A stretch of 55,338 nucleotides of DNA from JANRKN01 sp033763435 (GCA_033763435.1 JANRKN010000114.1:1-55338), one strand, 5' to 3'; shown: positions 25,847-34,924, counted from the first letter of the stretch. Notes: generated from the sequence alone by a model not told the origin. Made by a program: numbers and translations.

Positions 25847-25902
25847 TGTGCTGCGGTGCGTGGGGGATCTCCGAAGCCAAGCGGGTGTCAGCCGAGCAGG
25901 TC

Positions 25903-26670
25903 TCAGCCCAGGGCCGCGGCGTAGAGCTTCTCGACGAAGGCCCAGTGGATCACGTTGAAGAAGGCGTTGACATAGTCCGCGCGCTTGTTCTGGTACTTGA
26001 GGTAGTACGCGTGCTCCCAGACGTCGATGCCGAGCAGGGGCGAGGCGCCGGTGAGGAACAGGTTCTGCTGCTTCTCGCCCTGGATGATGAGGAGGCGGCG
26101 CGAGGTGTGATCGAGGACAAGCCAGGCCCAGCCGGAGGCTTCGACCTGCGTCGCCGCGGCCTTGAAGTGGGCGGTGAAGGCTTCGAAGGAGCCAAAGTCG
26201 CGTTCGATCGCGGAGGCGAGGGGCCCGGCCTTGGGCATGCCGCCGCCGCCGGAGGTGGGTGGGGCCATCATGAGCCAGAAGAGCGCGTGGTTGATGTGAC
26301 CGGCGCCATGGAAGGAGACTTCGCGCGACCAGTGCTTGACGAGGGCGGGGTCGGCCTGGCCTGCGCGGATGTCGCGGAGGTTCTTGAGGGCCTTGTTGAG
26401 ACCGTCGACATAGGCCTTGTGGTGCCGGCCGTGGTGGATGGTCATGGTCTGGGCGTCGATGTGGGGCTCGAGCGCTTCGGGCGCGTAGGGGAGCGGCGGC
26501 AGGACGTACTCGCCCTTGGCTTCGTCCCAGCCGAGCTGCGCGGGCGAGAGCACAGCGCCCGCGGGCTGCGCGGGAGCAGATTGGGCGATCGCGGAGGCGG
26601 CGAGGCCGGCGGTGGTGAGCCCGAGCGCGCCCAGCGCGGTCCGGCGGTCGATGGAATCGTGCGTCGTCAT
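25903..26670 (-). CDS. Fe/Mn superoxide dismutase with Tat-type leader
   Basis: A 255-residue enzyme converting superoxide to oxygen and peroxide. Metal ligands are H79 (TIHHGRHHKAYV), H128 (GHINHALFW), D216 and H220 (GIDVWEHAYYLKYQNKR). The first 35 residues, with DRRTALGALGLTTAGLAASA, look like a twin-arginine leader (one R-R pair, a hydrophobic core and an AxA-type end), so the enzyme is probably exported folded, with metal, to the periplasm or the cell-envelope space. Bacterial cytoplasmic SODs lack such a leader. The ATG at 26670 has GGAG 7 bases upstream. Two terminators follow. Confidence 0.93.
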   Translation of the reverse strand: MTTHDSIDRRTALGALGLTTAGLAASAIAQSAPAQPAGAVLSPAQLGWDEAKGEYVLPPLPYAPEALEPHIDAQTMTIHHGRHHKAYVDGLNKALKNLRDIRAGQADPALVKHWSREVSFHGAGHINHALFWLMMAPPTSGGGGMPKAGPLASAIERDFGSFEAFTAHFKAAATQVEASGWAWLVLDHTSRRLLIIQGEKQQNLFLTGASPLLGIDVWEHAYYLKYQNKRADYVNAFFNVIHWAFVEKLYAAALG

Positions 26671-26838
26671 GGGAGTCTCCGGTGAGGGGTGTTCGAGCGT
26701 TGGCGTGGCCATCTGTTCATCATTGACCGGGCGGGGCGTGCGGTGCAACCAACGATCGCGGCTTCGGGCCCGCAGCGTGGTTGGATGCCCCGCGCTGCGA
26801 GCGTGCACGGGCAAGACGCGAGGCGAATCAAGAAGGCG

Positions 26839-26874
26839 ACAAAAGCAAAGCCGCCGCGACGTGTGCCGCGGCGG
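26839..26874 (-). terminator. Terminator of the rpsB-tsf unit
   Basis: An 8-base stem (CCGCCGCG / CGCGGCGG, 26867-26874 and 26851-26858) is followed on the minus strand by CTTTGCTTTTGT. It lies about 70 bases after the tsf stop. Confidence 0.75.
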
Positions 26875-26945
26875 TGGGGGGACGGAAAGATTGGCCTTGC
26901 GTGGCGCCCGCTCATCGCGGGGCCGAGGCGCGCGGGCCGGAAGAG

Positions 26946-27761
26946 TTAGACCTCTTCGCCGATCTGCCAGCGGGCGAAGGTGGTGACCTTGGCGCCGCCG
27001 ACGAGGTCCTTGATCTTCTTGGCGGGGTCCTTGATGAAGGGCTGCTCGAGGAGGGCGATTTCCTCGAAGAACTTGCGCATGCCGCCCTCGACCATCTTCT
27101 CGGCGATTTCCTTCGGCTTGCCGGACTCCATCGCCTGCTCGATGCGGAACTTGCGCTCCTTCTCAACGATCGCGGCGGGGATGTCGTTGGCCGAGACGCC
27201 CTTGGGGGCGGGGACGGCGGCGACGATGTGCTTGCAGATGTCGGCGAGGACTTCATCGCCGACCGTGCCCTCGGCGACGACGACCGAGCCGGTCTTGCCG
27301 TCGTGGTGCAGGTAGCTGCCGAAGCGCGTCGCGCCGGGCGTGCCGCCGAACTTGTGGAGGCGGCCGATGGAGACGTTCTCGCCGGTCGAGATGCGGACGT
27401 CGTCGACGATGGCGGTCATCGCGGGCGTCGCGGTGACGGCGCCCGCGGGGGCGTCGAGCACGAGCTCGGCGAGCTTGTTGACGGCGGCGATGAACTTCTC
27501 GCTCTTGGCGGTGAAGTCGGTCTCGGCCTTGACCTCGACGAGCGCGGCGGCGGCCTTGCCCGCGTCGACCTTGATCCCCAGCCGGCCTTCACCAGCCGAG
27601 CGCGACGAGCGGGCTTCCATCTTGCCCTTGAGCTTCTTGCGGAGGAGTTCCTCGGCCTTCTCGGTGTCGCCCTGGGCTTCGGCCAGCGCGGCCTTGCAGT
27701 CCATCATGGGCAGCCCGGTTTTGTTCCGGAGGTTCATCACGTCTTTGGCATTGATTTCCAT
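26946..27761 (-). CDS. tsf: Translation elongation factor Ts
   Basis: A 271-residue guanine-nucleotide exchange factor for EF-Tu. The N-terminal UBA-like domain reads VMNLRNKTGLPMMDCKAALAEAQGD, with the EF-Tu-contacting T-G-x-x-x-M-D-C-K-x-A-L signature. The conserved core AALVEVKAETDFTAKSEKFIA follows, and the C-terminal half includes the DICKHIVAAVPAPKGVS segment. Gene order rpsB-tsf is near-universal in bacteria. GGGAG lies about 10 bases upstream of the ATG. Confidence 0.98.
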   Translation of the reverse strand: MEINAKDVMNLRNKTGLPMMDCKAALAEAQGDTEKAEELLRKKLKGKMEARSSRSAGEGRLGIKVDAGKAAAALVEVKAETDFTAKSEKFIAAVNKLAELVLDAPAGAVTATPAMTAIVDDVRISTGENVSIGRLHKFGGTPGATRFGSYLHHDGKTGSVVVAEGTVGDEVLADICKHIVAAVPAPKGVSANDIPAAIVEKERKFRIEQAMESGKPKEIAEKMVEGGMRKFFEEIALLEQPFIKDPAKKIKDLVGGAKVTTFARWQIGEEV

Positions 27762-27890
27762 GTCTGCGTGCTCCCGTGGGAGGTGTCCGAATCGAGAGAA
27801 TACCGTGTGCGTGCCGGGCGAATGTCGTCCCAGTTGGTCCGGGGGTGTGAAGCCTCGTCCCGGCGCGCGGGTTGATCGGCGTGGACAGCG

Positions 27891-28706
27891 TTACTGCGCG
27901 ACGGCCGGGGCCTCAGCGCCCGAGTCGTCGGCACGGAACTGCGCCCGGCGCGAGCGACGCGGGCCGCCCTGATCGCTGCCAGCCGCGCCAGCGTTCGCAC
28001 CCTCGGCGGCCTTGGCCTCGGCGCGCTGCTGCTTGCCCTCGGCGATCGCGAGGCAGAGCTCGCGGATCACGACGTCGATGGAGCGCATCGAGTCGTCGTT
28101 GCCCGGGATCGGGATGTCGACCTGATCGGGATCGCCGTCGGTGTCGATGAGCGCGATCGTGGGGATGCCCAGCTTGCGGGCCTCGCGGAGGGCCGTGACT
28201 TCGTGGCGCACGTCGATGATGACCATCACGCCCGGGAGCTTGTCCATGTGGCGGATGCCTTCGAGGTTGCGCTTGATCTTCTGCTGCTCGCGGCGGAGCT
28301 GCGACTCCATCTTCTTGGAGTAGCTGGCGTAGTTGTCGCCCTGCTCGATCGCCTCGAGTTCCTCAAGGCGCTTGAGGCGCGAGCGGATGGTGCGGAAGTT
28401 GGTCAGCGTGCCGCCCAGCCAGCGCTCGATCACGTAGTGCTGCTTCACGTCGGCAACGCGCGTCTCCAGGACGCTGCGCGACTGGCGCTTGGTGCCGACG
28501 AAGCAGACGTCGCGGCCTTCGGCGACGGTCTTGGCGACGAAACGCTTGGCGAGCAGCAGGCCCTTGAGCGTTTCCTTGATGTCGATGATGTGGATGCCGT
28601 TGCGCTTGCCGTAGATGTACGGCGCCATCTTCGGGTTCCAGCCCGCGGCCCGCTGGCCGAAGTGGATGCCCGCTTCAATCAGGTCCTGCACAAGGGTGTT
28701 TGCCAT
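27891..28706 (-). CDS. rpsB: 30S ribosomal protein S2
   Basis: A 271-residue small-subunit protein. It begins ANTLVQDLIEAGIHFGQRAAGWNPKMAPYIYGKRNGIHIIDI, the canonical S2 opening, and carries FVGTKRQSRSVLE, RWLGGTLTNFRTIRSRL and IDTDGDPDQVDIPIPGNDDSMRSI. The C-terminal 40 residues (rich in A, E, R and Q) extend beyond the E. coli protein. It lies 129 bases upstream of tsf in the same unit. The 244-base gap to the divergent copper ATPase gene must hold its promoter and possibly an autoregulatory leader, which I could not define. Confidence 0.98.
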   Translation of the reverse strand: MANTLVQDLIEAGIHFGQRAAGWNPKMAPYIYGKRNGIHIIDIKETLKGLLLAKRFVAKTVAEGRDVCFVGTKRQSRSVLETRVADVKQHYVIERWLGGTLTNFRTIRSRLKRLEELEAIEQGDNYASYSKKMESQLRREQQKIKRNLEGIRHMDKLPGVMVIIDVRHEVTALREARKLGIPTIALIDTDGDPDQVDIPIPGNDDSMRSIDVVIRELCLAIAEGKQQRAEAKAAEGANAGAAGSDQGGPRRSRRAQFRADDSGAEAPAVAQ

Positions 28707-28950
28707 GATCCAGACTCACTCGTTCAGCGTCACCGGCGGGGAGGATGCCTCGGCCGAACTTCTTTGTGGGAAGCACGACCGTCCGCCGCTCAAGGGCGCT
28801 TCGGGTTGCGGGCGTTCCAGCCCGCGGGGGTTGTGGTCCAAACCGGGGCCCGCGCTGAGTCGCGCCCGCGGCGTCCGGCATCACATCCAGAAGCCAGACC
28901 CCCAACAATAGCCAAGCTCATCCGCCCGGGCGAGGCCCGGCGACCCGCTG

Positions 28951-31215
28951 ATGTCTGAGGCTGCCGCCCCCAATTCCGCCGCTGCTCTTCCCGGGCGCCT
29001 CAATTTGGCGATCCGCGGGATGCATTGCGGCGCCTGCGTCGCGAGCGTGGAAGGGGCGCTCCGGGAAACCCCTGGTGTTCGTGACGCCCGGGTGAATCTG
29101 ATGGACGGGTCGGCCCAGGTGGAACTGGAGGGCGGGATCGAGGCGGACGGGGCGTTCAAGGCGCTGGCTGAGGCGGTGAGGCGGGCGGGGTTTGAGGCGG
29201 CGCGGCCTTCGGCGTCCCCTGAGCCCGCGGTCTTTGACACCGAGGCGCGTCAGTGGGGGCGCATCGCGGCCGGGGCTCTGGCCCTGGCGGGGGTCGTCAT
29301 GGTCGTCGCGATGCTGACGATGCGGACCGATTCGCACGCGGGTCACGCGATGCCGGTGTGGTCGCTGACCCTGCAGGCGGTTCTCACACTCGCGCTGATG
29401 ATCGTGCCGGGGGGCAAGTTCATCGCGGGCGCGGTGCGAGCGGCGCGGTCGGGGCGGGCGACGATGGACACGCTGGTGGCGGTCGGGACGCTGACGGCGT
29501 TCGCGTGGTCGGCGATCGAGGCGCTGCGGGGCGGGCACAATGTGCACTTTGAGTCGGCGGCGGTGATTCTGGCGTTGATCGCGGTCGGGCGGTGGCTTGA
29601 GGCGCGGGCGAAGGCCTCGGCCGCGGGAGCGATCGGCGCGCTGCTGGCGCTTGCGCCCGTTCGCGTGACGGTCGAGCGGGCAGTTGGGCCAGCGAGTGGG
29701 CCGCCGCGTGATGTCGCGCTTTCGGAGGTGGTCGCGGGCGATCTCGTGCTCGTGCGTCCGGGCGAGCGCGTCGCGGTCGACGGGGTCGTGGTCGAGGGTT
29801 CGTCGGCGCTGGATGTGTCGCTGGTGACGGGCGAGTCGATGCCGGTGGAGGTGAGCGCGGGCGCGACCGTCGTGGCGGGTGCGCTGAACTCGTCGGGCGC
29901 GCTGCGTGTGCGTGCGACGGGCGTGGGGCGGGACTCGACGCTCGCGCGGCTCATCGAGGCGGTGCGCGAGGCGCAGGGGCAGAAGGCGTCGATTCAGCGG
30001 CTCGCGGACCGCGTCGCGGGCGTGTTTGTGCCGGTGGTGATGGCGATCGCGCTGCTGACGCTGCTGGTGTGGGGGCTGGTGCGGAAAGATTGGCCCGCGG
30101 GGATCGAGGCGGCGGTCGCGGTGCTGATCATCTCGTGCCCGTGCGCGCTGGGGCTGGCGACGCCGACGGCGGTGATGGTCGGGACGGGCGTGGGTGCGCG
30201 GCTGGGCATCCGCGTGCGCGATGCACGCGCTCTCGAACGCGCGGGGCGGGTGTCGGCGATCGTGCTCGACAAGACCGGAACTCTCACGCGGGGGGCGCCC
30301 GCGGTGGTTCGGCTTGTTCCCGAGGGGGGCGTGTCGGAAGTCGAGCTGCTGGCGGCGGCGGCCTCGGCGGAGGAAGCGAGCGAGCACCCGATTGGCCGCG
30401 CGATCGTGGCGCTGGCGCGCGCCCGCGGCATCGACTGGCCCCGCGCGAGCGGCTTGGTGAACACGCCGGGCGGTGGTGTGGAGGCGATGGTGCCGGGCCG
30501 GGGCGTGGTGTCGGTGGGAAGGCCCGACGATTCGGGCGAGGCGCGGGCGGTCGAGGCGCGGGCGGGCGAGACCCTCGCGCTGGTGCGGGCGCGGACGCGC
30601 GGGCCCGACCTCAAGCCGCGGGTGCAGACGCTGGGGTTGATCGCGCTGAGGGACGAACTGCGCCCCGGCGCGCGCGAGGCGGTCGCGCGACTTCGAGAGA
30701 TGGTGGGGGACGTGCGGCTCGTCACGGGCGACAGCGCGCCCGCGGCGTCGGCGGTCGCGCGCGAGCTGGGGCTTGATGAATCGGCGGTCGTCGCGTCGGC
30801 GCGCCCGGAGGACAAGCTCCGCATCGTGCGCGAGCTTCAGGCCTCGGGCCGGTTGGTGGCGATGGTGGGCGATGGCATCAACGACGCGCCCGCGCTCGCG
30901 GCGGCGGATTTGTCGATCGCGATCGGCACGGGCGCGGATGCCGCGGCGCGCGCGGGGGATCTGGTCATTATGAGCGATCGGCCCGAGCGGCTGGCCGACG
31001 CGCTGAGGCTGAGCCGCGCGATGATGTCGCGGATTCGAGCGGGGTTGGGGTGGGCATTTGTCTACAACGTCGTGCTGATCCCGGTCGCGGCGGCGGGGCT
31101 GGTGAACCCGATGCTGGCGGCGCTGGCGATGAGTTTGTCCTCGGTCAGCGTGATCGCGAACGCGCTGTGGCTCAGGCGTTTCCGGGCCGGGACGATCTCC
31201 GACCCGCGGGTCTAG
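28951..31215 (+). CDS. copA: Copper-translocating P-type ATPase
   Basis: A 754-residue inner-membrane P1B-type ATPase that exports Cu(I). One N-terminal heavy-metal domain carries IRGMHCGACVASVEGAL. Eight hydrophobic helices follow, with the transmembrane metal site CPC (about 395-397, in ISCPCALGLATP), the phosphorylation motif DKTGTLT (D about 440), the SEHPIG motif of the nucleotide domain, and the hinge GDGINDAPALA (about 640). The N-Y and M-S-S residues of the last two helices (FVYNVVLIPVAAAG…MSLSSVSVIANA) mark the Cu(I) subgroup. A histidine-containing loop (DSHAGHAM) lies after helix 1. The gene is divergent from rpsB. Confidence 0.95.
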   Translation: MSEAAAPNSAAALPGRLNLAIRGMHCGACVASVEGALRETPGVRDARVNLMDGSAQVELEGGIEADGAFKALAEAVRRAGFEAARPSASPEPAVFDTEARQWGRIAAGALALAGVVMVVAMLTMRTDSHAGHAMPVWSLTLQAVLTLALMIVPGGKFIAGAVRAARSGRATMDTLVAVGTLTAFAWSAIEALRGGHNVHFESAAVILALIAVGRWLEARAKASAAGAIGALLALAPVRVTVERAVGPASGPPRDVALSEVVAGDLVLVRPGERVAVDGVVVEGSSALDVSLVTGESMPVEVSAGATVVAGALNSSGALRVRATGVGRDSTLARLIEAVREAQGQKASIQRLADRVAGVFVPVVMAIALLTLLVWGLVRKDWPAGIEAAVAVLIISCPCALGLATPTAVMVGTGVGARLGIRVRDARALERAGRVSAIVLDKTGTLTRGAPAVVRLVPEGGVSEVELLAAAASAEEASEHPIGRAIVALARARGIDWPRASGLVNTPGGGVEAMVPGRGVVSVGRPDDSGEARAVEARAGETLALVRARTRGPDLKPRVQTLGLIALRDELRPGAREAVARLREMVGDVRLVTGDSAPAASAVARELGLDESAVVASARPEDKLRIVRELQASGRLVAMVGDGINDAPALAAADLSIAIGTGADAAARAGDLVIMSDRPERLADALRLSRAMMSRIRAGLGWAFVYNVVLIPVAAAGLVNPMLAALAMSLSSVSVIANALWLRRFRAGTISDPRV

Positions 31216-31238
31216 AATCCTCGCGGAGGAGAGATTCC

Positions 31239-31916
31239 ATGAAGATTCGTGATGCGTTCCGCACGGCGATGCTCGTCGGTGCGGTGGTGAGTGGTCCGGC
31301 GCTCGGCTCGGTGACGTACAGCTGGGACGACGGCGCGGGCAACGTGCGCCTCGGGCCGACGTTCGCCGCGGAGTACATGTGGGGCAACATCTACACCGCG
31401 CAGGCTGGCGGCGAGTGGATCAACAGCATCTCGGTGTCGTTCGGCGCGATCCCGGCGGGGCAGGCGCTGACGGTGTATCTGTTCCAGGACACGACGCCCG
31501 GCGATAACGACCCGCGCAGCGCCGTGCTGCTCGCGAGCGCGACGGGCGTGACGCCCGCGAGCCCGCCTTTGAACTCGTTCTGGACGTATTCGATCGCGCC
31601 GACGCAGGTGACGGGCGATTTCTTTGTCGCGGTGTCGACGCAGGTGTGGGGCCGGTTGCCCAACAACACGACGCCGGACACGCCCGCGCGGCTCGATCCG
31701 CAGGGTGCGCCCAACGCGGCCAAGAGCTGGGTGTTCGGCGCTGACTCGTACCTGAATTCGCCGACTCCGCTGGCCAGCGCGCCGTACTCGCTGCAGATGA
31801 GCCAGAACGCGATCCAGGGCGTGTTCATGGTGCGGGCGAACGGTGTGCCGACGCCGGGCGCGGTGGCGCTGGCTGGGCTGGCCGGGCTGGTGGCGGCGCG
31901 GCGTCGTCGCGGGTGA
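31239..31916 (+). CDS. Secreted protein with PEP-CTERM-like arginine tail
   Basis: A 225-residue exported protein. The signal peptide is MKIRDAFRTAMLVGAVVSGPALG. The body is beta-rich with aromatic strands (VTYSWDDGAGN, GEWINSISVSFG, LTVYLFQD) and no catalytic motif. The end reads VPTPGAVALAGLAGLVAARRRRG: proline/glycine motif, hydrophobic helix and arginine cluster, the layout of PEP-CTERM-type sorting signals. GGAGGAGAG precedes the ATG. It follows copA by 23 bases and may be read from the same transcript, though no functional link is evident. Confidence 0.8.
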   Translation: MKIRDAFRTAMLVGAVVSGPALGSVTYSWDDGAGNVRLGPTFAAEYMWGNIYTAQAGGEWINSISVSFGAIPAGQALTVYLFQDTTPGDNDPRSAVLLASATGVTPASPPLNSFWTYSIAPTQVTGDFFVAVSTQVWGRLPNNTTPDTPARLDPQGAPNAAKSWVFGADSYLNSPTPLASAPYSLQMSQNAIQGVFMVRANGVPTPGAVALAGLAGLVAARRRRG

Positions 31917-32153
31917 GCCGGCGGCGTGAGGAAGACCGGAATCGACCGAGCTACCATCTCCGTCCGCGCGGCGGGCATCTCCGTTTGCGCGGAGAAGGCC
32001 GGCCACGAATGGGGGCCGAACGTCTCTGCTCGGTCTGGCTTTGTGGGGCGCGGTCCGGGGCTGGTGGTCGGGGGGCCGGTGTTCGGGGGCTGACGGGTTT
32101 GGGGGCGGAGCGTTCCGGGCGGTGGTCTTCAGTCTGTCGAGGGCATGCACACC

Positions 32154-33203
32154 ATGGCGACGATGTTTGCGACCGAGCTTCCCGACTTCACGGCCGAGCT
32201 GCCCGCGTTCGACGCGGCGCCGGGCGCCGAGCGCTCGATCCAGTTCCGCGAGGCGCTGCGAGAGGCCATGAGCGAAGAGATGCGCCGGGACGCGCGGATC
32301 TTCCTGATGGGCGAGGAAGTCGCGCAGTACAACGGCGCGTACAAGGTGTCGCTGGGCATGCTCGATGAGTTCGGCCCCAAGCGCATCATCGACGCCCCGA
32401 TCTCGGAGAACGGCTTCGCGGGTCTGGCGGTGGGCGCCGCGATGTACGGCCTCAAGCCGATCATCGAGTTCATGAGCTGGTCGTTCAGCCTGGTGGCGGC
32501 GGACCAGATCCTCAACAACATTCCCAAGATGCTGTACATGTCGGGTGGGCAGTGGGGCTGCCCGGTGGTGTTCCGCGGGAACGACGGCGCGGGCGGCCAG
32601 CTCGGCTCGACCCACAGCTGGTGCGTCGAGGGCCTCTACTCGAACGTCCCCGGCATGAAGATCGTGATCCCGAGCAACCCCTACGACGCCAAGGGCCTGC
32701 TCAAGACCGCGATCCGCGAGAAGGACCCGGTCTTCTTTCTCGAGAGCGAGCGCATGCTGGGCGACAAGGCCCACGTGCCGGCCGAGGAGTACTACATCCC
32801 GTTCGGCAAGGCGCATCTCCGGCGCGAGGGCCGGGACTGCACGCTGGTCAGCTTCGGGCGCCCGGTGAACTTCTGCCTCGAGGCCGACGCGATTCTGCGG
32901 GGCGAGGGGATCGAGTGCGACGTGCTGGACATGCGGACGATTCGCCCGCTGGACATCGATTCGGTGCTGGCGAGCCTGCGGAAGACGGGGCGGATCGTGG
33001 TGGTCGATCAGTGCTGGCCGTTCGCGAGCGTGGCGAGCGAGGTCGTGACGCAGGTGTGCGAGCGCGGGTTTGATTGGCTGGACCATCAGCCGGTGCGCGT
33101 GAACACCGAAGACGTGCCGACGCCGTACGCGAAGAACCTTGAGTACGCGTACCTGCCGAACAAGGACAAGATCATCGCGGCGGTGAAGAAGACGCTGGCC
33201 TGA
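32154..33203 (+). CDS. pdhB: Pyruvate dehydrogenase E1 component, beta subunit
   Basis: A 349-residue subunit of the thiamine-diphosphate-dependent E1 of a 2-oxoacid dehydrogenase complex. Blocks include SIQFREALREAMSEEMRRD, IFLMGEEVAQYNGAYKVSLGMLDEFGPKRIIDAPISENGFAG, FMSWSFSLVAADQILNNIPKMLYMSGGQ and FRGNDGAGGQLGSTHSW. The E of GEEV and the EFGPKRIIDAPISE block are typical of pyruvate rather than branched-chain enzymes. A 25-residue N-terminal extension precedes the core. Starts at 32145, 32154 and 32163 are all ATG; 32154 best fits GAGGG at 32138. The E1-alpha gene is not in this window. The E2 gene follows after 58 bases. Confidence 0.94.
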   Translation: MATMFATELPDFTAELPAFDAAPGAERSIQFREALREAMSEEMRRDARIFLMGEEVAQYNGAYKVSLGMLDEFGPKRIIDAPISENGFAGLAVGAAMYGLKPIIEFMSWSFSLVAADQILNNIPKMLYMSGGQWGCPVVFRGNDGAGGQLGSTHSWCVEGLYSNVPGMKIVIPSNPYDAKGLLKTAIREKDPVFFLESERMLGDKAHVPAEEYYIPFGKAHLRREGRDCTLVSFGRPVNFCLEADAILRGEGIECDVLDMRTIRPLDIDSVLASLRKTGRIVVVDQCWPFASVASEVVTQVCERGFDWLDHQPVRVNTEDVPTPYAKNLEYAYLPNKDKIIAAVKKTLA

Positions 33204-33261
33204 GATTCGTGCCCTTCCGACGCACGTTGGTTGATTGATCGCCCGATTTCCGAGGTCCCCG

Positions 33262-34626
33262 ATGCCCATCAAGATCGAGATGCCCCGACTGTCCGACACC
33301 ATGCAGGCCGGCACGGTCGTGAAGTGGAACGTGAAGGAAGGCCAGAAGGTCAAGAGCGGCGACGTCATCGCCGACATCGAGACCGACAAGGCGACGATGG
33401 AGCTTCCGACGTACGAGGACGGCGTGGTCGCGCTGATCGCGACGCCCGAGGGCCAGAACGTGCCGATCGGCACGGTGATCATGGTGCTCGCGGCGCCCGG
33501 TGAGGACGTGAACGCGGTCAAGGCCGCGGGTGCGGGTGCGGGTTCGGTGGGTGGTGCGAAGGCGCCTGCGAAGGCGGCAGCTTCGGGCGGCGCTACGACG
33601 TCCGCGACGGCGGTCATCGAGGCCGCGCCGGCGACTAACGGCACGCATGGTGGTGGTGAAGTGGGCGGCGGGCGGATCTTCGTTTCGCCTCTGGCGCGCA
33701 AGATCGCCGAAGAGTCGGGCCTCAATCTCCAGTCCATCCGCGGCTCGGGCCCCAGCGGCCGGATCGTCCGCAAGGACGTTGAAGAAGCGTTGCGCTCCGG
33801 CGCGGCGCCCGCGACCTCGGCCCCGGCCCGTGCGGCGGCGCCTCAGCCGACGGTGCAGATGGCGCCCCAGATGTCACCGTCGCTCTCTCCTCTGGGAGCG
33901 TCGCTTCAGGGCAAGGTGATGCCGCTCTCGAACATGCGCCGGACGATCGCGCGCCGGCTTGTCGAGAGCAAGACGACCATCCCGCACTATCAGGTCACCG
34001 TCGAAGTCGACATGGACGCGCTGCTCTCGCTGCGGTCGCAGCTCAACGAGCAGCTCGGCGCGCAGGGCGTCAAGCTCAGCGTGAATGACTTCCTTGTGCG
34101 GGCCTGCGCGCTCGCGATGCATCAGCATCCGTACGTGAACGCGCGCTGGGTGCCGACGCCCAACCAGGAAGCGATCGAGTTCCTGCCGAGCGTGAACGTC
34201 GGCGTTGCGATTGCGCTGCCCGTCAATTCCGACGGCTCGGGCGGCGGGCTCGTGGTCGCGACGCTCCGCAACGCGGACCAGATCGGCCTGCGTCAGATCT
34301 CCTCGCAGACCAAGGCGCTGGCCGACAAGGCCCGCGGCAAGGGTCTGAGCGTGGAGGACATGAGCGACGCGACGTTCACGATCAGCAACCTGGGCATGTT
34401 CGGCGTGGATCACTTCACAGCGATCATCAATCCGCCGAACGCGGCGATCCTGGCTGTGGGCGCCGCGCTGCAGAAGCCGGTCGTCCGCAACGGGCAGATC
34501 GTCGTGGGCCAGGTGATGTCGATGACGCTCTCGAGCGACCATCGGATCATCGACGGCGCGATGGCAGCGCAGTACCTCCAGACCGTCAAGGGCCTGCTCG
34601 AGAAGCCCGCGACGCTGCTGGTCTGA
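33262..34626 (+). CDS. pdhC: Dihydrolipoamide acyltransferase (E2) of pyruvate dehydrogenase
   Basis: A 454-residue E2 core enzyme. The lipoyl domain (1-80) has the modified lysine K43 in DIETDKATME. After an A/G/K-rich linker comes the E1/E3-binding domain at about 138-175 (FVSPLARKIAEESG…GRIVRKDVEEAL). A second linker leads to the catalytic domain (about 215-454) with H427 and D431 in SSDHRIIDG. It transfers the acetyl group from lipoamide to CoA. GAGG lies about 8 bases before the ATG. There is a single lipoyl domain, against three in E. coli. Confidence 0.96.
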   Translation: MPIKIEMPRLSDTMQAGTVVKWNVKEGQKVKSGDVIADIETDKATMELPTYEDGVVALIATPEGQNVPIGTVIMVLAAPGEDVNAVKAAGAGAGSVGGAKAPAKAAASGGATTSATAVIEAAPATNGTHGGGEVGGGRIFVSPLARKIAEESGLNLQSIRGSGPSGRIVRKDVEEALRSGAAPATSAPARAAAPQPTVQMAPQMSPSLSPLGASLQGKVMPLSNMRRTIARRLVESKTTIPHYQVTVEVDMDALLSLRSQLNEQLGAQGVKLSVNDFLVRACALAMHQHPYVNARWVPTPNQEAIEFLPSVNVGVAIALPVNSDGSGGGLVVATLRNADQIGLRQISSQTKALADKARGKGLSVEDMSDATFTISNLGMFGVDHFTAIINPPNAAILAVGAALQKPVVRNGQIVVGQVMSMTLSSDHRIIDGAMAAQYLQTVKGLLEKPATLLV

Positions 34627-34638
34627 TCGGCCTCACGC

Positions 34639-34902
34639 GTGAGCGACACCCAGAACGACACAAAGACTCCGCCGAGCGAGCCCGGGCCGCCGGCGCCGGT
34701 GTCGCTGCGCACGGATGAAAGACAATCCCCGCGTGATGAGGGCGTGCCGTGGGTCGGCATCGTCGTGGTGGCCGCGGCGCTGGTCGGCACGATCGCGCTC
34801 TGGATGATGCCGCTGCGTCACCCCGCGTTCTGGCCGACGGCCGCGGTCGTCGCGCTGGCGGTCGTCGGCGGAACATGGTTCGGGAAGCGCACAGGCCGCT
34901 GA
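34639..34902 (+). CDS. Small two-helix membrane protein
   Basis: An 87-residue protein starting at a GTG 12 bases after the pdhC stop. Residues 1-35 are polar and proline-rich; two hydrophobic helices follow (VPWVGIVVVAAALVGTIALW and FWPTAAVVALAVVGGTWF), and it ends GKRTGR. No known domain. The short gap suggests it shares the pdhC transcript. Coding status rests on the open frame and the helix pattern. Confidence 0.55.
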   Translation: MSDTQNDTKTPPSEPGPPAPVSLRTDERQSPRDEGVPWVGIVVVAAALVGTIALWMMPLRHPAFWPTAAVVALAVVGGTWFGKRTGR

Positions 34903-34924
34903 GTCGACTCGGTACACTCGCGGC

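Larger units (their letters stand above)
25341..25902. other. 562-base intergenic stretch with three terminator-like hairpins
   Basis: No convincing protein gene is present. Three minus-strand terminators occur in series (25801-25846, 25566-25604, 25441-25479). The roughly 190 bases between the first two could hold a small RNA ending at 25566; a purine-rich plus-strand run at 25607-25631 reads as a pyrimidine-rich run in that transcript. A 72-codon frame at 25604-25822 has no supporting feature. Confidence 0.45.

Noticed and set aside
28918..30387. 489-codon open frame on the minus strand
   Set aside because: Antisense to copA, very arginine/histidine/proline-rich, no recognisable domain.
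31212..33773. 853-codon open frame on the minus strand
   Set aside because: It runs antisense across three unrelated plus-strand genes (secreted protein, pdhB, pdhC), so it is an artefact of GC-rich third positions.
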